A stretch of 64,000 nt of DNA from Arthrobacter sp. APC 3897 (GTDB lineage: Bacteria > Actinomycetota > Actinomycetes > Actinomycetales > Micrococcaceae): the NCBI RefSeq assembly GCF_030407495.1, contig NZ_JASDDG010000016.1, positions 1 through 64,000 of the forward strand, read 5' to 3'. Below the pieces are notes generated by a model. That model was not told the DNA's origin. It worked only from the letters and a program-made list of their open reading frames with translations, and did not search any database. Positions 26,779 through 35,655 of the stretch are shown here, piece after piece; position 1 is the stretch's first letter, and the number at the start of each line of letters is the position of its first letter. The position numbers and the translations under genes are program-made.

Positions 26779-28671
26779 TTAGGCGGCCGCGAAGCGCTCC
26801 TTGAGCGTCTGCAGCTCCGCCACAAGATCCTCCGGCAGGGATTCACCGAAGCGGGCGTACCACTCTTCGATGCCCGCCAGTTCCTTCTTCCATTCCTCCG
26901 GGTCAACATGCACAGCGGCGTCAACATCGGCCGGCGTCATGTCCAGGCCGGTGAGGTCCAGTGACTCCCCGGTGGGCACGTAACCGATCGGGGTCTCGAC
27001 GGCGTCGGCGGTTCCTTCGATCCGCTCGATAACCCACTTGAGCACGCGGGAGTTGTCGCCGAATCCGGGCCAGGCGAATCCGCCGTCGGCGGTGCGGCGG
27101 AACCAGTTCACCAGGAAGATTTTGGGCAGTGTCTCCTGGTTGGCCTTGCCGCTGAGCGTGATCCAGTGCCGCAGGTAGTCACCGGCGTCGTATCCCATGA
27201 ACGGCAGCATGGCCATCGGATCGCGGCGCACCACGCCCACCTGGCCTGCCGCGGCAGCCGTGGTTTCCGAGGACAGCGTGGAGCCCATGAAGATGCCGTT
27301 GGTCCAGTCTCGGGACTGGGTCACCAGGGGAACCGTGGTCTTGCGGCGTCCGCCGAAGAGAATGGCTGATACCGGCACGCCGTCGGGAGAGTGGTATTCC
27401 TCGGCCAGCATGTCGATCTGGTCGATCGGCGTGCAAAAGCGCGAATTCGGATGCGCAGCGGGACGCCCGGATTCCGGCGTCCACTCATTGCCCAGCCAGT
27501 CGGTCAGGTGCGCCGGAGCTTCGTCGGTCATGCCTTCCCACCAGACACCGCCGTCGTCGGTCAGTGCCACGTTGGTGAAGATGGAGTTGCCCTTGGCAAT
27601 CGCCCGCATGGCGTTGGGGTTGGTGCTCCATCCGGTGCCCGGAGCGACACCGAACAGACCGGCTTCCGGGTTGGTGGCGCGCAGTTCGCCGTTGTGGCCG
27701 AACCGCATCCAGGTGATGTCGTCACCGAGGGTCTCAACCTTCCAGCCCTCAATCGTGGGATCCAGCAGGGCAAGGTTGGTCTTGCCGCAGGCGGAGGGGA
27801 AAGCCGCCGCCACGAAGTAATCCTTCTTTGCCGGGCTGGTGAGCTTCAGGATGAGCATGTGCTCGGCCAGCCAGCCTTCGTCGCGCGCCATGATGGAGGC
27901 TATGCGCAGGGCATAGCACTTCTTGCCCAGGAGGGCGTTGCCGCCGTAGCCGGAACCGTAGGACCAGATGGAACGGTCCTCGGGGAAGTGCACAATCCAT
28001 TTGTCGTCGCTGCAGGGCCAGGCCACGTCCTGCTCGCCCTCGGCCAGGGGCGCCCCCACGGAGTGCAGGGCCGGCACGAAGAACGCGTCCAGCTCCTCCA
28101 TCTTCCGCAGTACGTCGGTCCCGATGCGGGCCATAATCCGCATCGATGCCACCACGTAGGCGCTGTCCGTGATTTCGACGCCGAACTTGGGGTCCTCGGC
28201 TTCCAGATGCCCCATGACGAAGGGAATGACGTACATGGTGCGCCCGCGCATGGAACCGGAGAAAAGCCCGTTGAGCTTGTCCCGCATTTCAGACGGGTCC
28301 ATCCAGTTATTGGTGAAGCCGGCGTCTTCCTTCTTCTCGGAGCAGATGAAGGTCTGCTCTTCGACGCGGGCCACGTCCTTCGGATCCGAGAAAGCGGCAA
28401 AGGAATTGGGGAACGTCTCCGGGTTGAGCCGGACCAGGGTTCCAGCATCCACCAGCTCATCGGTGAGGCGCTTGTTTTCCGCCTCGGAACCATCCACCCA
28501 ATAAACGCGATCAGGCTGCGTCAGCTCGGCCACTTGCTGGACCCACGCAAGGAGTGCCTGGTGGGTGGTGGGAGCATCCGCGGAGGCCCCCGGTGTGTTG
28601 CTGTCCAAATGGCTAGGAGCAGCGTTGTCGCCGCTCTCATTGAGAACTAGCTGACGCGCGTCATCGCCCAT
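26779..28671 (-). CDS. pckG: Phosphoenolpyruvate carboxykinase (GTP)
   Basis: 630 residues from the ATG at 28671 (GAAGGGAAGAG upstream). It converts oxaloacetate and GTP to phosphoenolpyruvate, CO2 and GDP, the entry step of gluconeogenesis; the GTP type is usual in actinobacteria. Visible: YWVDGSEAE near residue 60, the P-loop-like kinase-1 motif [13 protein letters not shown] with the catalytic Cys, and [10 protein letters not shown] near the end. It would allow growth on the acids and aromatic compounds whose breakdown genes lie 3-20 kb away, which all end in C2-C4 acids. A long AT-richer leader with palindromes precedes it. Confidence 0.96.
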   Translation of the reverse strand: MGDDARQLVLNESGDNAAPSHLDSNTPGASADAPTTHQALLAWVQQVAELTQPDRVYWVDGSEAENKRLTDELVDAGTLVRLNPETFPNSFAAFSDPKDVARVEEQTFICSEKKEDAGFTNNWMDPSEMRDKLNGLFSGSMRGRTMYVIPFVMGHLEAEDPKFGVEITDSAYVVASMRIMARIGTDVLRKMEELDAFFVPALHSVGAPLAEGEQDVAWPCSDDKWIVHFPEDRSIWSYGSGYGGNALLGKKCYALRIASIMARDEGWLAEHMLILKLTSPAKKDYFVAAAFPSACGKTNLALLDPTIEGWKVETLGDDITWMRFGHNGELRATNPEAGLFGVAPGTGWSTNPNAMRAIAKGNSIFTNVALTDDGGVWWEGMTDEAPAHLTDWLGNEWTPESGRPAAHPNSRFCTPIDQIDMLAEEYHSPDGVPVSAILFGGRRKTTVPLVTQSRDWTNGIFMGSTLSSETTAAAAGQVGVVRRDPMAMLPFMGYDAGDYLRHWITLSGKANQETLPKIFLVNWFRRTADGGFAWPGFGDNSRVLKWVIERIEGTADAVETPIGYVPTGESLDLTGLDMTPADVDAAVHVDPEEWKKELAGIEEWYARFGESLPEDLVAELQTLKERFAAA

Positions 28672-28976
28672 GACTCTTCCCTTCGTTGGGCCAGTGGTGT
28701 GGTTTTGATGCTAGTTGCCGGTGTGCCGTGGACCACGGCACCTAAGGTATTACCAATATTTGGCGACACCTGAGGTTCAGCTAGATTTCAGGGAACTTTC
28801 AGCTCGCACCCTACCGTTAAGTGACGAAGGTCATATAGACCGGTCTAGTAACTTTACGGCCGGCGGTCCCGATTAGGCGCGTCTGTAAATCTGGGCTATA
28901 GTTATTTACGGCAAAACAGCCACGGAGAAACTTTGAAGGAAGGCCTCACCGGCCGGAAAATAAAGAAAATCCAGAT
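28672..28976. promoter_or_regulatory. Divergent control region of pckG and tRNA-Arg
   Basis: About 305 bases without a gene. It holds two clear palindromes: CCGTGGACCACGG near 28727-28739 (on the pckG side) and TAGACCGGTCTA near 28836-28847. A TATAGT box at 28897-28902 is a good -10 for the plus-strand tRNA-Arg, with TTAGGC 18 bases upstream as weak -35. AT-rich TATTACCAATATTTGG on the pckG side probably holds its promoter. The palindromes are candidate operators for pckG. Confidence 0.5.
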
Positions 28977-29052
28977 GCGTGCGTAGCTCAACGGATAGAG
29001 CATCTGACTACGGATCAGAAGGTTGGGGGTTCGAATCCCTTCGCGCGCACCA
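28977..29052 (+). tRNA. tRNA-Arg (anticodon ACG)
   Basis: 76 nt including encoded CCA. Acceptor GCGTGCG pairs with CGCGCGC (one G-U), D-loop AACGGATA, anticodon stem TCTGA/TCAGA with loop CTACGGA giving ACG, T-loop TTCGAAT. Reads CGT/CGC arginine codons after conversion to inosine, the reaction carried out by TadA (gene at 51639). Confidence 0.95.
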
Positions 29053-29057
29053 CTGAG

Positions 29058-29103
29058 AAACCCGGTCCCACCAGTATAAATGCTGGTGGGACCGGGTTTT
29101 TTA
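29058..29103 (+). terminator. Terminator after tRNA-Arg
   Basis: 17-bp perfect stem AAACCCGGTCCCACCAG / CTGGTGGGACCGGGTTT, loop TATAAATG, then a T run. Confidence 0.92.
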
Positions 29104-29157
29104 TTGCCCGGTTTTTGGCGCCCTGAACTCCATGACAAAACTAGCTGCTGCTCAGGG

Positions 29158-29760
29158 CTACCGGACTTTCCCCTGCGGTTCGGCCGGATCATCACCTTGC
29201 CGTGCAAACTGCGGAACAGACGGCGCCGTGGTGGTCAGATGGGAAACCGCCGGGCCGCCCACTGCGCGGTAACAGTGCCGGACATCCCCGGGGAAACGCA
29301 GGAAATCTCCGGCGCCAAGGACCCGCAGCTCGGCTTCGGGCCCGGCCTCCAGCGTTCCGCTGACGACGTACAACTGATGAAGTGTTCCCGTCCCGTCCGG
29401 CTCAACCACGGAGAGTTCGGGGCCCGCTTCAAGACGCAGCAGCTGGGTTCGTACATATCCGGACCCGTAGACACGGTCCAGATGCCGGGCCTGCCCTGCC
29501 GGTGAGGCCCGCCAGGACGCCCCGTCCGCCGGCGACAGATGCACCTGCGTTCCCCATTCGGTGAGAAGCCGGAGCATGCCCACACCCAGCCCCCGGCCCA
29601 CGCGCTCGAGGGTATCCACCGTGGGGTTGCCCACTCCGGCCTCGACTTTGGACAGGGTCTGCTTGGAGATGCCTGCGCGGGCAGCGAGCTCACCGAGGGA
29701 CAGTTCCCGCTCGAGCCTGAAGCGCCGAATATTCCGGGATACCAGCTCGTTGGTCTGCAT
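29158..29760 (-). CDS. XRE-type helix-turn-helix regulator with cupin domain
   Basis: 200 residues from the ATG at 29760; the frame stays open upstream but the helix-turn-helix begins right after this start. Residues 5-65: XRE helix-turn-helix (LSLGELAARAGISKQTLSKVE). Residues about 110-185: cupin beta-barrel (LEAGPELSVVEPDG; LHQLYVVSGTLEAG; GDFLRFPGDVRHCYRAVGG). Such proteins bind a small metabolite in the cupin and repress or activate nearby genes. It is divergent from an IclR regulator gene, and the space between them holds a set of TGTCA half-sites, a probable autoregulatory operator. Confidence 0.88.
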   Translation of the reverse strand: MQTNELVSRNIRRFRLERELSLGELAARAGISKQTLSKVEAGVGNPTVDTLERVGRGLGVGMLRLLTEWGTQVHLSPADGASWRASPAGQARHLDRVYGSGYVRTQLLRLEAGPELSVVEPDGTGTLHQLYVVSGTLEAGPEAELRVLGAGDFLRFPGDVRHCYRAVGGPAVSHLTTTAPSVPQFARQGDDPAEPQGKVR

Positions 29761-29771
29761 GCCGGCCAGTC

Positions 29772-29806
29772 TGTCACATATAAGTGACAATATGTCATGT
29801 TTGACA
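29772..29806. promoter_or_regulatory. Paired inverted repeats (TGTCAC-n6-GTGACA and TGTCA-n4-TGACA), candidate operator
   Basis: Two adjacent dyads share the half-site TGTCA/TGACA, giving four half-sites in 35 bases just upstream of the XRE-cupin gene. The AT-rich centre of the first (CATATAAG) could hold the minus-strand -10 box, so binding would block the promoter. Likely bound by the XRE-cupin protein itself. Confidence 0.55.
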
Positions 29807-29912
29807 CGCCTATCTGTGGCGGGCAACACTGATATTGCCCGGTTGTTCCACAGGCCGGCACGTTGCCCCGCTCCATCCGGGCCAGCACCCACTTCCAGCG
29901 TCGGAGGAACCG

Positions 29913-30725
29913 ATGACCCGCAGCACTCCACCTGTCCGTGATTCGCGGACGGCCGTCGACAAAGCCATGTCACTGCTCAGTGCCTTCGGAGACGACGCGT
30001 ATATCGGCGTCGGGGTCAGCGAACTTGCACGCCGGGCCTCGCTGTCCAAGTCCACTGCCTTCCGGCTTCTGGCCACGCTGCAGGACAACGGCGCGGTGGA
30101 GCGTGCCGGCAACAACTACCGGCTCGGCAAGATGATCCAGGATTTGGGTGCCACACAGGAGGACGCCCTGCAGGGCCGGATACGGGACGCCCTGACACCC
30201 TTCCTGGCGGACCTTTACGTACTGAGCAAGCAGACGGTGCATCTGGCAGTCCTGGACGGCACTGACGTTGTTTATCTGAACAAGCTGTACGGCCACCTTC
30301 AGGTCCGCAGCCCGTCACGCATCGGCGGACGGGCTCCGGGCTACTGCACGGCAGTGGGCAAGGTGCTGTTGGCCTACAACCCGGACGCCGCTGAGCAGGC
30401 TATGGCAGCGGGAATGCTCAACTGGACTCCGGCCACCATCACCAACCCGTCCCGGCTCCGGGCTGAGCTGCTGGAGGTACGGCGCACCAACCTCGCCTAC
30501 GACCGGGAGGAGATCCTCACCGGCCTCAACTGCATCGCAGCCCCTGTCTTCGGCCCCAACGGGCGGCCGGTTGCCGCGCTTTCCGTCTCCGGACCGGTGG
30601 GCAAGTTTGTGCCGGAGTCCCAGGCAACGCCGCTGCGCAAGGTTTGTTACGCGGCGTCACGGGCCGTTGCCGCGGTCAGCGGCCAGCAGCACCAGATGCG
30701 CCGCCCGCTCGTCCAGAGCGCCTAG
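29913..30725 (+). CDS. IclR-family transcriptional regulator
   Basis: 270 residues from the ATG at 29913 with GGAGGAACCG as ribosome site. Residues about 12-75: winged helix-turn-helix (VSELARRASLSKSTAFRLLATL). Residues about 90-255: IclR effector domain (SRIGGRAPGYCTAVGKVLLAY; GLNCIAAPVFGPNGRPVAALSVSGP). IclR proteins often control aromatic-acid catabolism, and this gene ends next to the dioxygenase operon, so it may regulate it. A perfect hairpin separates the two convergent units. Confidence 0.92.
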   Translation: MTRSTPPVRDSRTAVDKAMSLLSAFGDDAYIGVGVSELARRASLSKSTAFRLLATLQDNGAVERAGNNYRLGKMIQDLGATQEDALQGRIRDALTPFLADLYVLSKQTVHLAVLDGTDVVYLNKLYGHLQVRSPSRIGGRAPGYCTAVGKVLLAYNPDAAEQAMAAGMLNWTPATITNPSRLRAELLEVRRTNLAYDREEILTGLNCIAAPVFGPNGRPVAALSVSGPVGKFVPESQATPLRKVCYAASRAVAAVSGQQHQMRRPLVQSA

Positions 30726-30748
30726 CGCGGCAGGTGCGGCCGGCGCGG

Positions 30749-30785
30749 CCGCTGACACGCAGTACGACGGCGGCCGTGTCAGCGG
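30749..30785. terminator. Hairpin between convergent iclR gene and catabolic operon
   Basis: Perfect 11-bp inverted repeat CCGCTGACACG / CGTGTCAGCGG with a 15-base loop. It overlaps the end of the minus-strand operon (stop at 30779). No T tract, but placement fits a two-way terminator. Confidence 0.55.
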
Positions 30786-31240
30786 GTGGGAACGTCGTCG
30801 ATCCTGCGGGATTCCTCCAGTACCCAGGCCGGTTCAGCCGCCATCAGTGACACTGACCGGTCCGGCAGATCCACGTCCACAACGTAGCGGTAACCGGCCC
30901 GTTCCGCGCGGGCGATCTCTGCCACATCGCCTTCCGCTGTAGCGATCACCAGGCGGCGGCACTGCCGATCCGCTGCCATTACCTTTTCCGAGACGAGCTG
31001 CAGGGCTTCCGCAGCTGCGTCCGCCGAAGGCTGCAGGACACGGTCACGCACCGACGCGGGGTAGGCGGCATCCAGCTCTCCGCGGACCACGAAGCCAACC
31101 TGCACAACACCGCGGGGCTCGCCCGCCTCTGTGACGGCAAAGGCTTCGGCAAAACCCGCTGCCGGCAGGACCGGATCGGCGGACCAGCACGCGGGAAGGC
31201 TGGCGGGCCACTTCAAAAGGTCAACTTCGTCGGCAGACAT
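30779..31240 (-). CDS. GNAT-like protein, last gene of the dioxygenase operon
   Basis: 153 residues from the ATG at 31240, 2 bases after the ligase stop codon, with GGAGGAGAACTGACC inside the ligase gene as ribosome site; translation is therefore probably coupled. The C-terminal half (RRLVIATAEGDVAEIARAER, AGYRYVVDVDLP, SVSLMAAEPAWV) resembles the second half of GNAT acetyltransferases, but the acetyl-CoA loop (Q/RxxGxG/A) is not evident. Position after an acyl-CoA ligase suggests an accessory or regulatory role (for example ligase lysine acylation), which is inference. Function unassigned. Confidence 0.72.
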   Translation of the reverse strand: MSADEVDLLKWPASLPACWSADPVLPAAGFAEAFAVTEAGEPRGVVQVGFVVRGELDAAYPASVRDRVLQPSADAAAEALQLVSEKVMAADRQCRRLVIATAEGDVAEIARAERAGYRYVVDVDLPDRSVSLMAAEPAWVLEESRRIDDVPTR

Positions 31241-31242
31241 GG

Positions 31243-32823
31243 TCAGTTCTCCTCCGATGCCATCTCGCGGATGGCGATTTTGTTCAGTTTTCCGGCACCG
31301 TTGCGGGGAACGGAACCCGTCAGCACCAGTTTCTTCGGCAGCTTGTAGCGGGCAAGGTACGTTCCGGTGAAAGCACGGACCTCTTCGATGTCCGGCACAA
31401 TTCCATCCACGCAGCTCATGACGGCAACAACGGACTCTCCCCATTTGCTGTCTTCAACGCCGACGACGGCGACATCAAGGACGCCCGGAAACTCCATGAG
31501 CGCGCGCTCAACCTCAGCGGGATAGACGTTCTCTCCGCCGGTTACGATCATGTCCTTGAGCCGGTCGACGATATAAAAGAATCCGTCCTCATCCTGATAT
31601 CCGATATCCCCGCTGCGGAACCATCCGTCGCTGAAAGCCGCTTTAGTGGCCGAAGCGTCATGCCAGTAGCCCGGCGTGACGTTGGGTCCCTTTACCCACA
31701 TCTCACCGGTGCTGCCGCGCTCAGCAACGTCGCTGCCGGTTGCGGGATCAACGATCCGCACTTCCGTGTACGGCATGGGGATGCCGCACGATCCGGCTTT
31801 GGCATAGGTCAGTTCAGCCGGGAGGTACGTGGCGAACGGCGCCGTTTCCGTGAGCCCCCAGGCCTGCTGGACACGGACGCCCTTGCCTTCATACTGCTTC
31901 AGCAGCACCGTCGGAACCGGAGCCCCCGCGCAGATGAGGGCCCTCAGGCTGGAGATATCGGCATCCTCGAAATTCTCTGCCTGCTGCATGGCGGAAAGCT
32001 GTGCAGGCACGAGGAAAGCCTGGGCAACGCCGTGCTGCTCAATGTCCCGCAGCGTTTGCCGGGGATCGAAGGCACGGCGGATGACCGTGGTTCCTCCCCG
32101 TGCCAGGACGCGGAGCGTGAGGGCGTTCAGTCCGCCGATATGGAACAGCGGGGCGACGGCGAGGTTGACGTCTCCGCGGCGGGTATCCACCAGGGAATCC
32201 ACGTTGACGGAGTTCCACCACAGGTTTCCGAAAGAAAGCTGCACTCCCTTGGGAACTCCGGTGGTCCCCGAGGTGAACATCAGAATGGCCAGATCTTCCT
32301 GTACCCGCGGGGTAACCTCCGGGGCCGGGCCTCCCCCCTCGCCGAGGAAATCGCTCAGCAGGGTCCAGATCGGGGAGTTTTCGGCTGCCGCGGGAACAGC
32401 CGGATCATTGTCGACCAGCACCAGCGTCAGGTCGCCGGCATCGAAACCGTCATATCCGGACAGGATTTCCACAACGTCCTGATGGCACGGCTCAACAACG
32501 AGAACTTTCGGGGTGGAACGCTGGAGCAGGACGCTCACTTCACGCGGGGCAAGCCGGAAATTGAAGGGCTCAAAAACCCCGCCCACCCACCAGGCGGCCA
32601 GCATGGTGCTAATGAAGGTTCCGCTGTTAAGGCCCAGGTAGGCCACCCGGTCCCCCTCGGTCACGCCCCTGGCACGCAGAGCGGCAGCAAGCTGCCCGGC
32701 TTCCGCAAGCAGTGACGAATAGCTGATCTCCCGGTCCTCGTAGATCAGAGCCGTCGACTCCGGGGCATACGCGGAAACGCGGTGGACTGCCGCCACCGGA
32801 TTGAGGTTGGTTGCAGTGCTCAC
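31243..32823 (-). CDS. Acyl-CoA synthetase / AMP-dependent ligase
   Basis: 526 residues. It activates a carboxylic acid with ATP and CoA through an acyl-AMP. AMP-binding motif MFTSGTTGVPKG (about residue 180), A5 QAWGLTETAPF, A7 WFRSGDIGY, A8 RLKDMIVTGGENVYP and C-terminal lysine in NGAGKLNK are all intact. Its start codon overlaps the stop of the upstream dehydrogenase gene by 4 bases. The substrate could be the phenylpropanoid acid or a side-chain acid; the classical Hca/Mhp route needs no CoA ligase. Confidence 0.92.
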   Translation of the reverse strand: MSTATNLNPVAAVHRVSAYAPESTALIYEDREISYSSLLAEAGQLAAALRARGVTEGDRVAYLGLNSGTFISTMLAAWWVGGVFEPFNFRLAPREVSVLLQRSTPKVLVVEPCHQDVVEILSGYDGFDAGDLTLVLVDNDPAVPAAAENSPIWTLLSDFLGEGGGPAPEVTPRVQEDLAILMFTSGTTGVPKGVQLSFGNLWWNSVNVDSLVDTRRGDVNLAVAPLFHIGGLNALTLRVLARGGTTVIRRAFDPRQTLRDIEQHGVAQAFLVPAQLSAMQQAENFEDADISSLRALICAGAPVPTVLLKQYEGKGVRVQQAWGLTETAPFATYLPAELTYAKAGSCGIPMPYTEVRIVDPATGSDVAERGSTGEMWVKGPNVTPGYWHDASATKAAFSDGWFRSGDIGYQDEDGFFYIVDRLKDMIVTGGENVYPAEVERALMEFPGVLDVAVVGVEDSKWGESVVAVMSCVDGIVPDIEEVRAFTGTYLARYKLPKKLVLTGSVPRNGAGKLNKIAIREMASEEN

Positions 32824-33671
32824 AGCTGGTCTCCTCCTGCTGCCCGGTCTCCGAAACCGCGCACCGCGATGCCGCCGTCAACGGGAACAATGGCGCCGGT
32901 GATGTTGCCGGCGTTTTTGCGTGATGCCAGCAGCACGTAGGAACCCGTGAAGTCCTGCGGCTCCACGGAGGCGTCATGCAGGGGTATCAGCGGATTGTTG
33001 CCGGTGATCTCCGACCGGGCAAACGAGTCGGAGATGGTCCGTTCATTCAGCCCAATGGAGGCCGGGCCGCGCAGATCGGTGTTCATGGCACCCACAGCCA
33101 CCCCGTTGACGCGGACCTTCGGAGCCAATTCGTAGGCCAGCTGGTTGACCAGGCCCCGGCCGGCAAACTTGGACGCCGTGTACACGGGCCCGCCGCCGGC
33201 AGTATGGAAGGAGGCGTTGGACAGTGTCATGACAACGCTGCCGCGGGTTTTGACCAGTTCCTGCCATGCGGCCTGCACGGTCAGCAGGTAGCCCAGGACA
33301 TTGATGGAAAACAATTCATTGAACGTGTCAGTGAGCTGCTGTCCGTCCAGGCGCGTGATGGACCGGTTGTAGTCCCAGATCCCGGCATTGGGCACCAGGA
33401 TGTCCAGTTTTCCGAAGCGCGCTACAACCTGCGCGACGGCAGCGTGCAGGTCTTCGCTGCTGCGCACGTCGCCGGGAAGAGCGAGCATACGTTCCGGGGC
33501 GGAGGATGCCTCCACCACCGCTTTCAGTTTGTCGGCGTCGCGGCCAAAGACGGCAACGGAAGCCCCTTCGGCAAGATAACGCTCGGCCACCGCCTGTCCG
33601 ATGCCGGAGCCGCCGCCGGTGATCAGGGCTACGTCGCCCTGCAGCCAGCCGGCCTGCTGTGTTGCAAACAT
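32820..33671 (-). CDS. hcaB: Dihydrodiol dehydrogenase (SDR; HcaB/BphB-like)
   Basis: 283 residues. Short-chain dehydrogenase with cofactor motif TGGGSGIG, NAG in VPNAGIWDY, and catalytic Ser-Tyr-Lys (LSNAS, YTASK). The start GWLQGDVALITGGGSGIGQA, the NAGIWDYN stretch and overall length match cis-dihydrodiol dehydrogenases of the BphB/HcaB type, which turn the dioxygenase product into a catechol (here 2,3-dihydroxyphenylpropionate) and recover NADH. It follows the beta-subunit gene after 108 bases and overlaps the ligase start by 4 bases. Confidence 0.88.
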   Translation of the reverse strand: MFATQQAGWLQGDVALITGGGSGIGQAVAERYLAEGASVAVFGRDADKLKAVVEASSAPERMLALPGDVRSSEDLHAAVAQVVARFGKLDILVPNAGIWDYNRSITRLDGQQLTDTFNELFSINVLGYLLTVQAAWQELVKTRGSVVMTLSNASFHTAGGGPVYTASKFAGRGLVNQLAYELAPKVRVNGVAVGAMNTDLRGPASIGLNERTISDSFARSEITGNNPLIPLHDASVEPQDFTGSYVLLASRKNAGNITGAIVPVDGGIAVRGFGDRAAGGDQL

Positions 33672-33779
33672 GTGTACCTCTCATACGCAGATGTGGAAGG
33701 TGCTGGTTTGACGCGCAGCGGAACAGAACCCCGGAGAGATGGTTCCGGAGTTGGCTGGCCACCGGCCCTGTTGGTTGGC

Positions 33780-34346
33780 TTAGAAGAACGTGCTGAGGTT
33801 TTTGGCCTGCAGTACATTGGCGTCGAACATGATTTCCCTGCGCGCCACCTTGAAGCCGCCGTCGGGCTGGATCCGAAGGATGTCGGTGCGGCCTCCGGCA
33901 TAAATGTCGGTTTCCGTCTGCAGCCGGTTGCGGTACACCAGGAAGGCGCATCGGGCGCTGAGCGTTCCGTCCGATTGGTGGTGGACGGTGACGTTCGAAA
34001 TCAGGTGCCGGGTGCGCGAGGGCGGGTCTTCCGCCCAGGCCATCCCGGAGTCGTAACGGCGGATTCGCCAGGCCAGCGATTCCTTTGTTTCATCGAAGTA
34101 CGCGGCTTCGCCCTGGGCTCCCACGGAGAGGGCGGCCTGGCGGCGCAGCCTGTTGGTCCGCAGCGGCGCCCAGTAGAACAGATCGTCGTCGAAGACTTCC
34201 AGCCAGTCCGCAAAGCGGCCGTCATCAAGCAGCTCGGCTTCCCGGAAGTAGAACTGCTGGACGCGGTACGCCAGCTCGGAGTCGACCAGCCGGCCGTCCG
34301 TCGGTGGAATGTCGGTGCCCGCAGCCGGGGCCATGGTCTCGGTCAT
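33780..34346 (-). CDS. hcaF: Aromatic-ring-hydroxylating dioxygenase, beta subunit
   Basis: 188 residues. Members of this family have a NTF2-like cone fold and cap the alpha subunits in an alpha3-beta3 oxygenase; they carry no cofactor. Recognisable: QQFYFREAELLDDGRFADWL, YWAPLRTNR, TRHLISNV, FLVYRNR and the C-terminal DILRIQPDGGFKVARREI. Length is normal. In the cluster order the reductase and ferredoxin genes lie between alpha and beta, which differs from the usual alpha-beta adjacency of hcaEF. Confidence 0.92.
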   Translation of the reverse strand: MTETMAPAAGTDIPPTDGRLVDSELAYRVQQFYFREAELLDDGRFADWLEVFDDDLFYWAPLRTNRLRRQAALSVGAQGEAAYFDETKESLAWRIRRYDSGMAWAEDPPSRTRHLISNVTVHHQSDGTLSARCAFLVYRNRLQTETDIYAGGRTDILRIQPDGGFKVARREIMFDANVLQAKNLSTFF

Positions 34347-34373
34347 CGTGTCAGCTCACGTTTCGTCAAAGGG

Positions 34374-35585
34374 TCAGCGGGCAAGTTTTTTGAGGTCGAC
34401 GCCGGGATCCGCGAGGAGCACGGGATCCACCCGGATGCCGCGGTCGATAATGCGGCGCGCAGCGCGGACGGTCAATCCGCCGTCGATGGCGGCACAGCCG
34501 GCCATGGTGCCGTCAGCCGCCAGCCGGAAGCTCGCCACAGGGACTCCGTCCTTCTCGCGCACCACAATGATCCCGTCGCCGAGCATCGATCCGACGCCTT
34601 CAACGTGCACGCCGTGACGGTCGGACCAGAACCAGGAAGCGCCGTGCACCGGCAGGTCCTGGCCGAGCAGCGCCGCGGCCGCCGTCGATCCGGTGTGCAT
34701 GGCATGTTCCCAGTGCTCGGCCCGGCGCAGGAGCGTACCGTCCGGCTGCCGGGTGCGGGAGGAATCACCTACGGCATAGACATTGGGGTGGCTGGTGCGC
34801 TGGTGGTCGTCAACCAGGGTTCCGTTATCAATGTCCAGCCCGGCAGATGCGGCCAGTGCGGTTTCCGGCACGATGCCGATGCCCACCAGTACCAGATCGG
34901 CCGTGATCGCTTCACCGCTGTCCATCTCGATGCGGTGTGCGGCTTCGTCGGCGCTGATGGCCAAGGGGACGCCGGTGACCACCTTGATGCCGCGGGCGCC
35001 GTGCATGTGGTGCAGCCGCTCGGCAAGGGCAAGCCCGACGGCGGGAACCAGCGGCGGCTCCACGGGATCGATCAGGGTCACCTCGGCGTCGAATGCCAGC
35101 GCTGAAGACGCCGTTTCAGCACCGATCAGCCCGGCCCCGATGATGGCCAGGTGCACTCCGGGCCGCAGCAGGCTGCGCAGATTGTCCGCATCGGCACGGT
35201 TGCGCAGTTCAAGGACTGACTCGAGATCTCCGCCGGGGATATCCAGCCGCCGGGCAGCTCCGCCGGTGGCCAGCACAATCTTGTCCGCGGACAGCTCCCG
35301 GCCGCTTTCCAGAATCACCATGCCCTCGTCCGGGCGCAGGGCCACGGCCTTGCCGGTGATCACCTGAACGTTCTGTTCCTCGAACCAGGAAGCGTCCGCC
35401 AGCTGGATCTGCTCGCCGGTGCGGGTGCCCAGGAGGTAATCCTTGCTGAGCGGGGGCCTGTCGTAGGGCAACCCCTCCGGATCGACGATCGTCAGCGTTC
35501 CTTCGAAACCGCGGGCTCGCAGGTCCTTGACCGTAGTGAAGCCCGCCATCCCGCCGCCTACGACGATGACTGATTCAAGCGCCAT
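34374..35585 (-). CDS. hcaD: Ferredoxin reductase of the ring-hydroxylating dioxygenase
   Basis: 403 residues from the ATG at 35585, preceded by AAGGAAGAAC. FAD-binding motif IVVGGGMAG at the start, NAD-binding motif IIGAGLIGAE in the middle, and the third signature VYAVGDSSRT; the C-terminal reductase domain is present. It is a putidaredoxin-reductase/BphA4/HcaD-type flavoprotein that passes electrons from NADH to the Rieske ferredoxin whose gene lies 70 bases upstream. Confidence 0.93.
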   Translation of the reverse strand: MALESVIVVGGGMAGFTTVKDLRARGFEGTLTIVDPEGLPYDRPPLSKDYLLGTRTGEQIQLADASWFEEQNVQVITGKAVALRPDEGMVILESGRELSADKIVLATGGAARRLDIPGGDLESVLELRNRADADNLRSLLRPGVHLAIIGAGLIGAETASSALAFDAEVTLIDPVEPPLVPAVGLALAERLHHMHGARGIKVVTGVPLAISADEAAHRIEMDSGEAITADLVLVGIGIVPETALAASAGLDIDNGTLVDDHQRTSHPNVYAVGDSSRTRQPDGTLLRRAEHWEHAMHTGSTAAAALLGQDLPVHGASWFWSDRHGVHVEGVGSMLGDGIIVVREKDGVPVASFRLAADGTMAGCAAIDGGLTVRAARRIIDRGIRVDPVLLADPGVDLKKLAR

Positions 35586-35655
35586 GAAATGTTCTTCCTT
35601 GCAGATCGGTACAGCTCGGTGCAGCGGTGGCCGGTTCAGGCCGCAGTGCGGGTGG

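Noticed and set aside
28902-29207. Minus-strand frame with GAREGIRTPNLLIRSQM, a text seen in many databases
   Set aside because: It is the antisense translation of tRNA-Arg (28977-29052) and its terminator, a well-known false protein.
32976-35105. 709-codon open frame on the plus strand
   Set aside because: Lies opposite the dehydrogenase, dioxygenase beta subunit and ferredoxin reductase genes, whose motifs are unmistakable; low-complexity composition typical of antisense frames in high-GC DNA.
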